Position numbers and translations under genes: made by a program. Below, piece after piece: positions 1 through 8,785 of a stretch of 64,000 nucleotides of DNA. The stretch's first letter is position 1, and every line of letters begins with the position of its first letter. Source of the stretch: Eubacterium sp. (GTDB lineage Bacteria > Bacillota > Clostridia > Lachnospirales > Lachnospiraceae); NCBI GenBank assembly GCA_024681515.1, contig JAILAR010000106.1, positions 1 through 64,000 of the forward strand, read 5' to 3'. Below the pieces are notes generated by a model. That model made no database searches and was not told the DNA's origin. It saw nothing but the letters and a program-made list of their open reading frames with translations.

Positions 1-1
1 C

Positions 2-778
2 CAGTATGTGGGACGCGAGCGGAAGGACTATGGATATAACTGTACAGGTTTTGTTGCGTCGGTTTTGTACTATGCCAACGGCGAAACCGAAGAGGATGCG
101 CTGGCGAAGATGAAGGAGTGCTTCCGTCCGCTGTCCCGGGGCGGAAGCTTCACGGATGGGACGGGATGGTATTACTATCTGGCGGAGAAACAAACCGAGC
201 CGGAGACCGGCAGGGCGAAGGTGTATTATTTGGGCGAAGCGCAGGATGCCGCTTCCATGCAACCGATGCTGGATGCGGCAGAGCGAAGCGGAAAGGTGAG
301 AGAAGGCTACATTCTGTTTTTCTGGCCTTCCACCGGCTGGGACTGTCATTTTGGGATCTATGCCGGTAAGACGGCGGAGGGGATCCATCAGATGTACCAT
401 GCCGCGGGCACGTATCACAGAGGGGTCAAAATGAATTCCTCCATCGATCTTACTGCAGTGACCTCGGAAGGTCCGTCCTACATGTATGTGATCCCGCTTC
501 CGGATACGGAGGGAGAGCACCCGATGGGCGAGCCGGGATGGCAGGTCCTGGACGGACAGAGAGTGCATTTTTATCCGGGCGGAAAGATGACTTTGGGGTG
601 GTACAAAGAGGATGATGTGTGGTATTATATGGATCCGGAGACCGGTGTACTGACGACAGGCTGGCGGGAGATCGGCGGAAATCGGTACTATTTCTGCAAA
701 GACGGTTCCATGGCTGAAAATTGTATGTATGGAGCATCAATCATCGATGAAAACGGGGTGTGTCAGGAGGTTAATTAA
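2..778 (+). CDS. Secreted NlpC/P60-like hydrolase with cell-wall-binding repeats (5' partial)
   Basis: The reading frame is open to the window edge (QYV before the first GTG), so the N-terminus and any signal peptide lie upstream. The visible part starts with YNCTGFVASVLYYANG, which has the Cys-plus-GFV pattern of the NlpC/P60 nucleophile region. About 100 residues later DCHFGIYAG could supply the catalytic His. This suggests a peptidoglycan peptidase or amidase acting outside the cell. The last ~80 residues are choline-binding-type aromatic repeats (GWYKEDDVWYYMD, then GWREIGGNRYYF), which usually hold proteins to the wall. The C-terminal ending ENGVC resembles that of the subtilase at 12145, so both may use the same anchor. 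The hydrolase call is an inference from short motifs; the wall-binding call is firmer. Confidence 0.7.
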   Translation, partial: QYVGRERKDYGYNCTGFVASVLYYANGETEEDALAKMKECFRPLSRGGSFTDGTGWYYYLAEKQTEPETGRAKVYYLGEAQDAASMQPMLDAAERSGKVREGYILFFWPSTGWDCHFGIYAGKTAEGIHQMYHAAGTYHRGVKMNSSIDLTAVTSEGPSYMYVIPLPDTEGEHPMGEPGWQVLDGQRVHFYPGGKMTLGWYKEDDVWYYMDPETGVLTTGWREIGGNRYYFCKDGSMAENCMYGASIIDENGVCQEVN

Positions 779-804
779 AACCCCGCATCGAAATCAGTAA
801 AAGA

Positions 805-861
805 AAAAAGAGGGTGTTTGTCGGCCGCATGAAAATGCGCCAGACAGGACACCCTCTTTTT
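805..861. terminator. Bidirectional intrinsic terminator
   Basis: A 13-bp perfect stem (AAAAAGAGGGTGT against ACACCCTCTTTTT) has A-runs on one side and T-runs on the other. It lies between the ends of two convergent genes and can serve both strands. Confidence 0.85.
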
Positions 862-890
862 GGTTCGTGAAACTTTTACTCTTTGATCGG

Positions 891-1448
891 TTATTTGATC
901 TTCAGAGACTCCAGAACGGCCTTTGCCTCTGCACTGTCAAACTTGAAACCTGCGCAGGAGACACGAACCGGCTTGCCGTTTGCGGTTGCATACAGCTCAA
1001 AGCCGTATCCGCCCCAGCCGTCGCTGTACTCAAAACCTGTCCAGTCGATATCGCCGATCTTCCCGGAGACATCCTTCTGCTCGTTGGTGTAGGTCTTCTT
1101 GTTGTACTCATACTGATTCTTCATGGTCTCTTCCTTCTCCATCTTGAAATCGAAGTAGGAGAAGTCGGACTTCTTTACGGAGCAGTAGTGGGTATCGTTC
1201 TCATCGAAGGCATCACCCTTTCTGAACTTCCAGCCCTCAGGAATTCCGACGGTGTAATCGCCCCAGGTCTCGGTGGATGCGATGGTAACACCGGATGCAG
1301 CGGGTGCTGCTTCTGTCGGAGCTTCGGTTGCGACCGGCGTGGGATCTGCAGCCGGTGCAGAGGTCGTGCTTTCACTGCTTCCGCCGCAGGCTGCAAGGCT
1401 GAGGCACATGCAGGCAGCTGCCATGGCGATTGTAAGTTTTTTCTTCAT
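891..1448 (-). CDS. Small secreted lipoprotein of unknown function
   Basis: The protein (185 aa from the preferred start) opens with KKKLTIAMAAACMCLSLAAC, a lipoprotein signal peptide with lipobox LAAC, so it should be lipid-anchored outside the membrane. A Ser/Thr/Ala/Pro-rich linker of about 35 residues follows, then a roughly 130-residue globular domain with several Trp and Tyr residues that I do not recognise. The track starts two codons earlier at MIM, but GGGAGG sits directly against that ATG. The second ATG has an 8-nt spacing and is preferred. The gene is monocistronic, with a promoter at 1597-1624 and a shared terminator. Confidence 0.8.
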   Translation of the reverse strand: MKKKLTIAMAAACMCLSLAACGGSSESTTSAPAADPTPVATEAPTEAAPAASGVTIASTETWGDYTVGIPEGWKFRKGDAFDENDTHYCSVKKSDFSYFDFKMEKEETMKNQYEYNKKTYTNEQKDVSGKIGDIDWTGFEYSDGWGGYGFELYATANGKPVRVSCAGFKFDSAEAKAVLESLKIK

Positions 1449-1596
1449 GATCATTTCCTCCCGGATTCTTTTGAGTCAGGCATATGGAGCCCGTGATTCG
1501 TTTGTGATCATCATGAGATGTTATTCAGGAAAAACGGTTCATGAACGATCAAAGGGGATCAGGAATCTCCGGCTGCCGACCGGATTTCAAGTCGCG

Positions 1597-1624
1597 ATTA
1601 TACCCGTTTACGATAAAATGTCAA
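1597..1624 (-). promoter_or_regulatory. Promoter of the lipoprotein gene
   Basis: On the minus strand, TTGACA (1624-1619) and TATAAT (1602-1597) are both perfect consensus hexamers, spaced by 16 bp. Transcription would start near 1590 and leave a leader of about 140 nt before the start codon at 1448. Confidence 0.65.
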
Positions 1625-1693
1625 GCGTTACGGCAAATCTGTTGTGAAAATGCGCTTATCAGAGTGTTATTGACGCATTTTCTATGCATTTTT

Positions 1694-1723
1694 TTGACGG
1701 AAAGCGGCCTGTCATGGTATAAT
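1694..1723 (+). promoter_or_regulatory. Promoter of the polyferredoxin-nifJ operon
   Basis: TTGACG, an 18-bp spacer and TATAAT with an extended -10 TG (TGGTATAAT). It predicts a leader of about 105 nt that contains the structured hairpin at 1794-1819. Confidence 0.75.
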
Positions 1724-1793
1724 AAAGCGTTCGTGCTGCGCGAGACTGAAACTATGTGTAAGGCATATGGAAGGACGTGAGAGCACATAATCT

Positions 1794-1819
1794 TACGGAG
1801 CGGCGGAAGCCGCGAAGTA
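1794..1819 (+). other. Tandem-G.A hairpin, copy 1 (operon 5' leader)
   Basis: The segment folds as TAC / GGA / GCGGC / GGAA loop / GCCGC / GAA / GTA: two helices separated by a purine internal loop (GGA opposite GAA) and capped by a GNRA tetraloop. Related hairpins occur at 16766 and 48500 with the same internal loop but compensating stems. It lies 18 nt before the start codon at 1838 and could affect mRNA stability or translation. Confidence 0.6.
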
Positions 1820-1837
1820 TAATATAGGGGGTACCAA

Positions 1838-2983
1838 ATGAATAATGAGAATACGTCCGCCCTTTCGGCGGAGATCGCCTTTATCGGCTGTGCGGGGAGC
1901 GCTGCCGGCAAGGCCAGATTCAAGGATCGGTGTGCGACCTGCCGGGAGGCAGTGGACTCCGGTTTTGTACGGGGAGAGTGCAGGAGCGGCTGTGTGGGAG
2001 TCGGTTCCTGTATCCCGGTATGCAAGCAGAATGCGATCAAGATCATCGACGGGAAACTCGTGGTGGACCGGGATCTTTGTAACGGCTGCGGTGACTGCGC
2101 GGCGCCGGACGTCTGCCCGCAGGGACTGATCCGTATGATCCCGAGGGAAGCTACCAACTTCATTCCCTGCTCCAGCACGGAAGAAGAAGAGGATGTGGTA
2201 CGGGCTACCTGCGGCTACGGCTGCATTGCCTGCGGTGAATGCGAGCGGTCCTGTCCCCGCGGCGCGGTATCCATCGTGGATCATCACGCGGTCATCGATT
2301 ATACGAAATGCGCCGGCTGTGCGTCCTGCACGGTCCGCTGCAAGAAGAAGATCATCGTAGATACGCTCCATGATCTGACGATGCTGAAGGAGAAGGTGGC
2401 ATTTGTCCGCTGCTCCGGCGGGGCGAAGGCCTCTGCTGCATTTAAGGCACTGGGCATTCAGAGCTGTGAGGAAGCGGCAAAGCTGGATGCAAAATCCATG
2501 GGACTCTGTACCACCGGCTGCTGCGGTCAGGGAAGCTGTACGGCGGTCTGCCGCTATGACGCTATTCATATAGAAAACGGTACGGCAGTCGTGGATCCGG
2601 AGAAATGCGTGGGCTGCCGGGACTGCACCTACGCCTGCCCGAAGCATCTGATCACCATCGTTCCCTATCAGGGCATGAAGCTGGTTCCCTGTTCTTCAAC
2701 TGCTGATTATGAAGATAAACTGCAGGTCTGCGATTCCGCCTGCATCGGCTGCGGAGACTGTGTGGACAACTGCCCGAACGGTGCGATCTACATGGAAGAA
2801 CGCCATGCGGTGGTGGATCCCGAGATCTGCGAGAACTGCCACATGTGTCAGTATGTCTGCATGCGGAATGTGATCCGCGAGCAGAGCGTTCCGGATTATA
2901 TTTATCTGCAGCGTGAGGCCATGGCGAATGATTCGCTGGACGAAACGCCCGAAGCAGAAGGTGTGAAAGGAGGTGACCGCTGA
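1838..2983 (+). CDS. Polyferredoxin, tandem RnfB-C-terminal-like 4Fe-4S protein
   Basis: This 381-aa soluble protein consists of repeated ferredoxin units. Cys motifs of the CxxCxxCxxxCP type recur along the chain (CNGCGDCAAPDVCP, CIACGECERSCP, CAGCASCTVRC, CVGCRDCTYACP, CIGCGDCVDNCP, CENCHMCQYVC), enough for roughly seven or eight 4Fe-4S clusters. Two segments with a PCSS motif just before a Cys-rich block resemble the C-terminal half of RnfB, but the RnfB membrane anchor is absent. The stop overlaps the nifJ start (TGATG), so the two are translationally coupled. The likely role is to carry electrons between pyruvate oxidation and the downstream flavoprotein. Which partner donates and which accepts is inferred from context only. 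The leader AGGGGG provides the ribosome binding site. Confidence 0.85.
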   Translation: MNNENTSALSAEIAFIGCAGSAAGKARFKDRCATCREAVDSGFVRGECRSGCVGVGSCIPVCKQNAIKIIDGKLVVDRDLCNGCGDCAAPDVCPQGLIRMIPREATNFIPCSSTEEEEDVVRATCGYGCIACGECERSCPRGAVSIVDHHAVIDYTKCAGCASCTVRCKKKIIVDTLHDLTMLKEKVAFVRCSGGAKASAAFKALGIQSCEEAAKLDAKSMGLCTTGCCGQGSCTAVCRYDAIHIENGTAVVDPEKCVGCRDCTYACPKHLITIVPYQGMKLVPCSSTADYEDKLQVCDSACIGCGDCVDNCPNGAIYMEERHAVVDPEICENCHMCQYVCMRNVIREQSVPDYIYLQREAMANDSLDETPEAEGVKGGDR

Positions 2984-5900
2984 TGCGTGTAAGAAAGACA
3001 ATGGACGGAAATACGGCAGCGGCTCACGTAGCTTACGCCTTCTCTGAGGTTTCCGCGATCTATCCCATTACGCCGTCTTCCCCGATGGCGGAAAGCATGG
3101 ATGAATGGGCGGCCGGAGGCAGAAAGAATCTCTTCGGCGAAAAGGTAAAGATCATTGAAATGGAATCCGAGGGCGGTGCGGCAGGCGCGGTTCACGGCTC
3201 TATCACGGCAGGTGCCTATACGACCACATTTACGGCTTCCCAGGGACTTCTTCTGATGATCCCGAATATGTATAAGCTGGCGGGAGAGCAGACCCCTACG
3301 GTATTCCATGTGGCTGCCCGCGCCCTGGCGACCCATGCGCTCTCCATCTTCGGAGACCATTCGGATGTCATGGGCTGCCGCCAGACCGGCTTTGCCATGC
3401 TGTGTTCCAACAGCGTGCAGCAGGTCATGGATCTGGCAGCGGTAGCGCATCTGGCCACGATCGACGGAAAGCTTCCCATGATGCATTTCTTTGACGGCTT
3501 CCGTACCTCCCATGAGTATCAGAAGATCGAAGTCTGGGATTATGAGGATCTTCGGGAAATGGTGAACTGGGACGCAGTCCGCCGCTTCCGCGAGCATGCG
3601 CTGAATCCGGAGCACCCGCATTTGCTTGGCTCGGCGGAGCAGCCGGAGACCTTCTTCCAGCATCGGGAGGCCTGCAATCCGGCCTATAATGCCACTGTGG
3701 AAACTGTGGCAAAGTATATGGACATGGTGAACGCAAAGATCGGAACGGATTACAAACCGTTCAACTATTACGGTGCGCCTGACGCGACGGAGATCCTGGT
3801 AGCCATGGGCTCTGTCTGCGATGCGGCGGAAGAGGTCGTGGATTACCTGAACGCAAACGGACATAAGACCGGTATCGTGGAAGTGCATCTGTACCGGCCC
3901 TTCTCCGTAGACTATCTGACCCGGGTGCTGCCGGAGACCGTGCAGAAGATCGCGGTTCTGGACCGGACCAAGGAGCCGGGCGGCATCGGCGAGCCGCTGT
4001 TCCTGGACATCTGCTCCGCACTCCGCGGAACAAAATGGAAGGACTGCCTCATCGTCGGCGGACGCTACGGGCTTGGTTCCAAGGACGTACAGCCCGGAGA
4101 TATCCAGGCGGCATTCGAAAATCTTTGGAGCGATGCTCCGAAGCAGGAATTCACACTGTCCATCAACGATGATGTGACGCATCTGTCCCTGCCGGTCACC
4201 TCCAATCCGGATGTGGCACCTGCGGGAACAAAGGCGTGCAAATTCTGGGGATTGGGTGCGGACGGTACCGTCGGTGCCAACAAGAACTCCGTCAAGATCA
4301 TCGGCGATCATACCGACAAATACGTGCAGGCGTATTTCCAGTATGATTCCAAGAAGTCCGGCGGTGTGACCATCTCGCATCTCCGCTTCGGGGACAGCCC
4401 CATCAAGTCCACCTACTACGTAAAGCAGGCGGATTTCGTGGCATGCCACAACAGTGCCTATCTGACAAAATATAAAATGGTGCAGGACGTGAAGCCGGGC
4501 GGTTCCTTCCTGCTGAACTGTACCTGGACGGACGAGGAGCTGGAGCAGCATCTTCCGGCAGCGGTGAAGCGGTATATCGCGCAGAACAATGTGAAGTTCT
4601 ACACCTGTAACGCGGTGGAGATCGCAAAGAAGGTGGGCCTCGGTGCACGGCGGACCAACTCCGTATTGCAGGCGGCTTATTTCCAGATCGCACAGATCAT
4701 CGATATCAACAAAGCGGTGGGTTACATGAAGGACGCCATCGTGAAGACCTATTCCAAGAAGGGGCAGAATATCGTGGATATGAACTGCGCAGCAGTTGAC
4801 GGCGGCGTGGAGAGTGTTCATGAAGTGAAGGTACCCGAGGCGTGGAAGACGGTTGCTGATGATCCCGCACCGGCACCGCTGGCGGGCCGCGACAAGCTGC
4901 ACACCGACTATCTGAACAATATTCTGGTACCTACAAATACGCTGACCGGCGACAACTGTCCGGTATCGGCGTTCCTGGATACGGCGGACGGACTTCTGCC
5001 TTCCGGTACGGCCATGTACGAGAAACGCGGCATCGCCGCGGATCTTCCGCACTGGTGCTCCGGAAACTGTATGCAGTGCAACATGTGTGCTTATGTCTGC
5101 CCCCACGGCGTGATCCGTCCCTTCGTGCTGACCGCGGAGGAAGCAAAGGATTATCCGGATGCACAGCCCATGAAGGGAATGAAGGATATGTATTTTGTGC
5201 TGGGCTTCTCGGCAAAGGACTGCACGGGCTGCGGCTCCTGTGCGGAGGTGTGTCCGGCACGGAAGAAGGCTCTGGAGATGCAGGCCATGGATACGGATTT
5301 CATGGAAGCTGCCCAGGCAAAATATGACAAGTTGTTTGCTACGGTACATAACGAGGATCGCAGGATCCCGTTCGATAATTCAACCGTAAAAGGTTCCCAG
5401 TTCGCACAGCCGCTGATGGAATTCTCCGGCGCGTGCCCGGGCTGCGGCGAGTCGCCGTATGCAAAGCTTGTTACCCAGCTCTTCGGTGACCGGATGCTCT
5501 GTGCAAATGCTACCGGCTGCTCCATGATCTGGGGCTGCTCTGCACCTTCCACGCCGTACACGGTGAACAAGGAAGGCCGTGGGCCGGCATGGGCAAACTC
5601 CCTCTTTGAGGATAACGCGGAATTCGGTTACGGCATGGCGACTGCGGTAAACGCCCGTCGAAAGGAGTTGCAGACGGCGGTGGAGACACTTCGGACCCTG
5701 GCGGGGGATTCGCAGGGTGCGGCGGACGGCATGGTGACCGCGACCGAAAACTGGCTTCGTTTCATGAATGATGGCAAGGCATCCCGGATCGTGGGAAATG
5801 AGCTGCTGGAAAAATGTAAGGCACTTGTGGCTACAGAGGCCAAAGGCGTGGCCGCAGCGGAAATGAAGAAGAGCGCCGCATATATCGTGGAGCATGCGGA

Positions 5901-6588
5901 TTTGCTCAGCAAGCCTTCCGTCTGGATCTTCGGCGGTGACGGCTGGGCTTACGATATCGGTTACGGTGGACTGGATCATGTTCTGGCTTCCGGCGAGAAT
6001 GTGAATGTTCTGGTCTTTGATACGGAGGTTTATTCCAATACCGGCGGTCAGTCCTCCAAGGCGACCCCCATCGGTGCGGTGGCGAAGTTTGCCGCGGCCG
6101 GGAAGCAGGTGAAGAAGAAAGACCTGGCACAGATCGCCATGGCTTACGGATACATTTATGTGGCACAGATCGCCATGGGTGCAAACCCGGCGCAGACGCT
6201 GAAGGCACTCCGGGAGGCAGAGGCTTACGACGGCCCGTCCCTGATCATCGCCTATGCACCGTGCATTAACCACGGTGTCAAGGCAGGCATGAACCGGAGT
6301 ATGTTGGAGATGCGGAATGCGGTCCGTTCCGGTTACTGGAATCTGCTGCGCTATGACCCGCGTCTTGCAGAGAAGGGCCAGAACCCGCTGATGCTGGACA
6401 GCAGCCGCCCGACGGACAGTTACCGCGACTTCCTGATGGGAGAGGTTCGTTACAATTCCCTGAAACTTCGCTTCCCGGAGGAGGCGGAGACCCTCTTTAC
6501 CAAGGGCGAGGAATCTGCGAAGGAGCGGTATGAGTCGCTGCATATCAAGGCGATGGATTCAAAGGCGAAAGGAGGGGATGCGCAGTGA
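2983..6588 (+). CDS. nifJ: Pyruvate:ferredoxin (flavodoxin) oxidoreductase
   Basis: At 1201 aa this is the normal length for single-chain PFOR, which converts pyruvate and CoA to acetyl-CoA, CO2 and reduced ferredoxin in the cytosol. The order of domains fits: an N-terminal pyrimidine-binding domain (AYAFSEVSAIYPITPSSPMAE), the transketolase C-like and gamma domains, a 2[4Fe-4S] insert around residues 690-755 (CMQCNMCAYVCP and CTGCGSCAEVCP), then the TPP-binding part with CPGCGESPYAKL and GDGWAYDIGYGG followed by VYSNTGGQ. It is the second gene of the operon, overlapping its upstream neighbour by 1 nt and the downstream gene by 4 nt. No frameshift or missing motif was seen. Confidence 0.97.
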   Translation: MRVRKTMDGNTAAAHVAYAFSEVSAIYPITPSSPMAESMDEWAAGGRKNLFGEKVKIIEMESEGGAAGAVHGSITAGAYTTTFTASQGLLLMIPNMYKLAGEQTPTVFHVAARALATHALSIFGDHSDVMGCRQTGFAMLCSNSVQQVMDLAAVAHLATIDGKLPMMHFFDGFRTSHEYQKIEVWDYEDLREMVNWDAVRRFREHALNPEHPHLLGSAEQPETFFQHREACNPAYNATVETVAKYMDMVNAKIGTDYKPFNYYGAPDATEILVAMGSVCDAAEEVVDYLNANGHKTGIVEVHLYRPFSVDYLTRVLPETVQKIAVLDRTKEPGGIGEPLFLDICSALRGTKWKDCLIVGGRYGLGSKDVQPGDIQAAFENLWSDAPKQEFTLSINDDVTHLSLPVTSNPDVAPAGTKACKFWGLGADGTVGANKNSVKIIGDHTDKYVQAYFQYDSKKSGGVTISHLRFGDSPIKSTYYVKQADFVACHNSAYLTKYKMVQDVKPGGSFLLNCTWTDEELEQHLPAAVKRYIAQNNVKFYTCNAVEIAKKVGLGARRTNSVLQAAYFQIAQIIDINKAVGYMKDAIVKTYSKKGQNIVDMNCAAVDGGVESVHEVKVPEAWKTVADDPAPAPLAGRDKLHTDYLNNILVPTNTLTGDNCPVSAFLDTADGLLPSGTAMYEKRGIAADLPHWCSGNCMQCNMCAYVCPHGVIRPFVLTAEEAKDYPDAQPMKGMKDMYFVLGFSAKDCTGCGSCAEVCPARKKALEMQAMDTDFMEAAQAKYDKLFATVHNEDRRIPFDNSTVKGSQFAQPLMEFSGACPGCGESPYAKLVTQLFGDRMLCANATGCSMIWGCSAPSTPYTVNKEGRGPAWANSLFEDNAEFGYGMATAVNARRKELQTAVETLRTLAGDSQGAADGMVTATENWLRFMNDGKASRIVGNELLEKCKALVATEAKGVAAAEMKKSAAYIVEHADLLSKPSVWIFGGDGWAYDIGYGGLDHVLASGENVNVLVFDTEVYSNTGGQSSKATPIGAVAKFAAAGKQVKKKDLAQIAMAYGYIYVAQIAMGANPAQTLKALREAEAYDGPSLIIAYAPCINHGVKAGMNRSMLEMRNAVRSGYWNLLRYDPRLAEKGQNPLMLDSSRPTDSYRDFLMGEVRYNSLKLRFPEEAETLFTKGEESAKERYESLHIKAMDSKAKGGDAQ

Positions 6589-8024
6589 TCAATCAAAGTA
6601 AAGTAAGAACAAAGATGCCTGAGCAGGACCCCTGTGTCCGCACCGGAAATTTCGATGAGGTGGCTACCGGTTATACCGAGGAAATGGCTGTCCGTGAGGC
6701 GCTTCGCTGTCTGAAATGCCGGGAGCATCCCTGTATGACCAGGGGCTGCCCGGTACATAACAACATTCCTGCATTTATCGAGAAGATCACGGAAGGTGCC
6801 TTCGAGGAGGCATATCAGATCCTGGCGGAGACCACATCCCTGCCCGCTGTCTGCGGGCGGGTATGCCCCCAGTATCTGCAGTGTGAAGGAAACTGTGTCC
6901 GCGGAGAGAAGGGCCGCCCGGTGGCCATCGGTGCCCTGGAACGGTTTGTGGCGGACTGGCACAGAAAGCATGCGGGATCTGCGGATGAGAAAGCTGCGGA
7001 GGCTGCAGCGGTAAAATCCGCAGGTACGATGGCAGATGCAGTGAATGCGGTTACGGAGTTTATGAGCGGCGCTGAGGCTGCAGAACATAAAGATAAACGG
7101 ATCGCGGTGATCGGTTCCGGACCGGCAGGTCTTACCTGTGCCGGCGAGCTGGCGAAAAAAGGGTACAGCGTCACACTCTTTGAAAAAGAGGAGATCGCCG
7201 GCGGCGTGCTGGCTTACGGAATCCCGAAGTTCCGGCTCCCTGCGGAGATCCTTGAACAGGAGCTCAGTAATCTGAAGGCGGTAGGTGTCAGCTTTGAAAC
7301 CGGGAAAACGCTGGGGAAGGACTTTACCTTAAATGATCTTTCGAACGAGGGGTATCGTGCGGTCTTTATCGGAAACGGCGCCGGGAAATCCCTCCGACTG
7401 GGGGTGCCGGGACAGGAGCTGACGGGAGTCGTGCCTGCGGCAGCATTTTTGTATGATGTAAACGTGAAGAAAGAGTATCCTGACGCTGAGCGGATCGCGG
7501 TGATCGGCGGCGGCAATGTTGCCATGGATGCCTGCCGTGCGGCTGTTCGCTGTCCGGCAGCGAAGAAGGTAACGGTGGTATATCGCCGCTCCGTGGCGGA
7601 GATGCCGGCGGATCCTGCGGAGCTGAAAGAAGCAGAGGCTGAAGGAGTCGAATTCCTGTATCTCACCGGTCCGGTGGAAGTTATCGGACAGGATGGAAAA
7701 GTGGCAGGTCTGAAATGTCAGAAGATGGTACTTACCGAGCCGGATGCCTCCGGCCGCAGAAAGCCGGTTCCGGTTCAGGACAGTGAATTCGTACTGGACG
7801 TGGACTGCATTATCGAAGCCATCGGGACGCAGAGTGACAATGCATGCGTGGACGGCGTTGAGACCACGGACCGCGGACTGATCGTGGTGGATGAGGAAAC
7901 ACTGGCTACTTCGAAGCCGGGTATTTATGCCGGCGGAGATACCGTCACCGGTCCGAAGACTGTGATCGCGGCTATGGGCGCCGGAAGAAAGGCCGCAGCC
8001 GCGATAGAAGCTTATCTGGGGTGA
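6585..8024 (+). CDS. GltD/NfnB-like NAD(P)-dependent flavoprotein oxidoreductase
   Basis: The protein (479 aa) has the fold of the glutamate synthase small subunit. An N-terminal Fe-S region (CLKCREHPC, CPVHNNIP, CGRVCP) is followed by an FAD-binding Rossmann motif (GSGPAGLTCAGELAKKG, about residue 178) and an NAD(P)-binding motif (IGGGNVAMDACRAA). The C-terminus has the usual YAGGDTVTGPKTVIAAMGAG. No gltB partner is present; the neighbours are polyferredoxin and PFOR. Transfer of electrons between ferredoxin and NAD(P)H, as in NfnB-type proteins, is therefore a better guess than glutamate synthesis. An extra Ala-rich linker near residues 125-165 separates the two halves. Translation starts at GTG, 7 nt after AGGAGGGG, overlapping the nifJ stop by 4 nt. 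Confidence 0.85.
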   Translation: MINQSKVRTKMPEQDPCVRTGNFDEVATGYTEEMAVREALRCLKCREHPCMTRGCPVHNNIPAFIEKITEGAFEEAYQILAETTSLPAVCGRVCPQYLQCEGNCVRGEKGRPVAIGALERFVADWHRKHAGSADEKAAEAAAVKSAGTMADAVNAVTEFMSGAEAAEHKDKRIAVIGSGPAGLTCAGELAKKGYSVTLFEKEEIAGGVLAYGIPKFRLPAEILEQELSNLKAVGVSFETGKTLGKDFTLNDLSNEGYRAVFIGNGAGKSLRLGVPGQELTGVVPAAAFLYDVNVKKEYPDAERIAVIGGGNVAMDACRAAVRCPAAKKVTVVYRRSVAEMPADPAELKEAEAEGVEFLYLTGPVEVIGQDGKVAGLKCQKMVLTEPDASGRRKPVPVQDSEFVLDVDCIIEAIGTQSDNACVDGVETTDRGLIVVDEETLATSKPGIYAGGDTVTGPKTVIAAMGAGRKAAAAIEAYLG

Positions 8025-8029
8025 GTGCT

Positions 8030-8515
8030 ATGCATGATACGATTACAATGACCATTGGGAAACAGAAAAATATCGCGCTCATCGCGCATGACGGGAAGAA
8101 ACCGGAGCTGATCAAATGGTGCAAGGACAACGCGGATATCCTGAAACGGCATTTCCTGTGCGGGACCGGAACCACGGCCCGCATGATCGCGGATGCCACG
8201 GATCTTCCGGTGCGGGGATATAATTCCGGGCCCTTGGGCGGCGACCAGCAGATCGGAGCAAAGATCGTGGAGGGGCGGATCGATTTCGTGATCTTCTTCT
8301 CGGACCCCCTTACCGCGGCGCCCCATGATCCGGATGTAAAAGCTTTGATGCGGATCGCGCAGGTGTATGATATCCCGTTTGCCAACAACAAGGCAACGGC
8401 GGATTTTCTGCTCCATTCCACGTTGATGGATGAGGAGTATGATCATGAGATAGTCAACTTCAAGCAGAATATCGCCCACCGGGCGGAGACTCTTCCGAAG
8501 GAGACGGAGGAGTGA
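8030..8515 (+). CDS. mgsA: Methylglyoxal synthase
   Basis: Methylglyoxal synthase converts dihydroxyacetone phosphate to methylglyoxal and phosphate, a bypass of lower glycolysis. Family motifs are clear: IALIAHDGKKPELIKW at the N-terminus, LCGTGTTA, GYNSGPLGGDQQIGAKI with the catalytic Asp region, FFSDPLTAAPHDPDVKAL and FANNKATADFL. The size of 161 aa is slightly above the usual 130-150. The track starts at GTG 8021, overlapping the previous stop. The ATG at 8030 sits about 5 nt behind GGGGTGA and is equally good, so the start is uncertain by three codons. It is the last gene of the operon and is followed by a terminator. Linking the methylglyoxal bypass to PFOR suggests control of carbon flux around pyruvate. 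Confidence 0.95.
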   Translation: MHDTITMTIGKQKNIALIAHDGKKPELIKWCKDNADILKRHFLCGTGTTARMIADATDLPVRGYNSGPLGGDQQIGAKIVEGRIDFVIFFSDPLTAAPHDPDVKALMRIAQVYDIPFANNKATADFLLHSTLMDEEYDHEIVNFKQNIAHRAETLPKETEE

Positions 8516-8522
8516 TCCGAAA

Positions 8523-8562
8523 AGCCTGCTGCGGATGCTGAATCTTGCAGCAGGTTGTTTTT
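8523..8562 (+). terminator. Terminator of the polyferredoxin-nifJ-mgsA operon
   Basis: The stem GCCTGCTGC pairs with GCAGCAGGT and is followed by a T-rich run. It closes the operon just before the composition becomes AT-rich. Confidence 0.8.
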
Positions 8563-8701
8563 AAAATGTTTTTGGTCGGATGGGCTATTGGGAGTGAATG
8601 CGAATATAAAGAAATGACTGGCTTGGAAACAGAGTATAACAAAATGAAAATGAAAAATAAAATAATTTATGCGAAAAACCAAATTCATTTTCAAATTTCT
8701 G

Positions 8702-8730
8702 TTGACAAACCTGCTTGATGCGTTTACAAT
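8702..8730 (+). promoter_or_regulatory. Promoter of the ATPase-TOPRIM cassette
   Basis: TTGACA, exactly 17 bp, then TACAAT: a near-consensus sigma-A promoter in the AT-rich spacer 8563-8785. It gives the cassette its own transcription start about 50 nt before the first start codon. Confidence 0.75.
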
Positions 8731-8785
8731 TTGATACGGTTACACGGAATGTAGTATGGAACGTATTATGGAATAGAGGTGGAGA

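Noticed and set aside
2902-5349. Long antisense ORF (815 aa, minus strand)
   Set aside because: Shadow of nifJ: it is His/Arg/Cys-rich, has no recognisable domain and no ribosome binding site.
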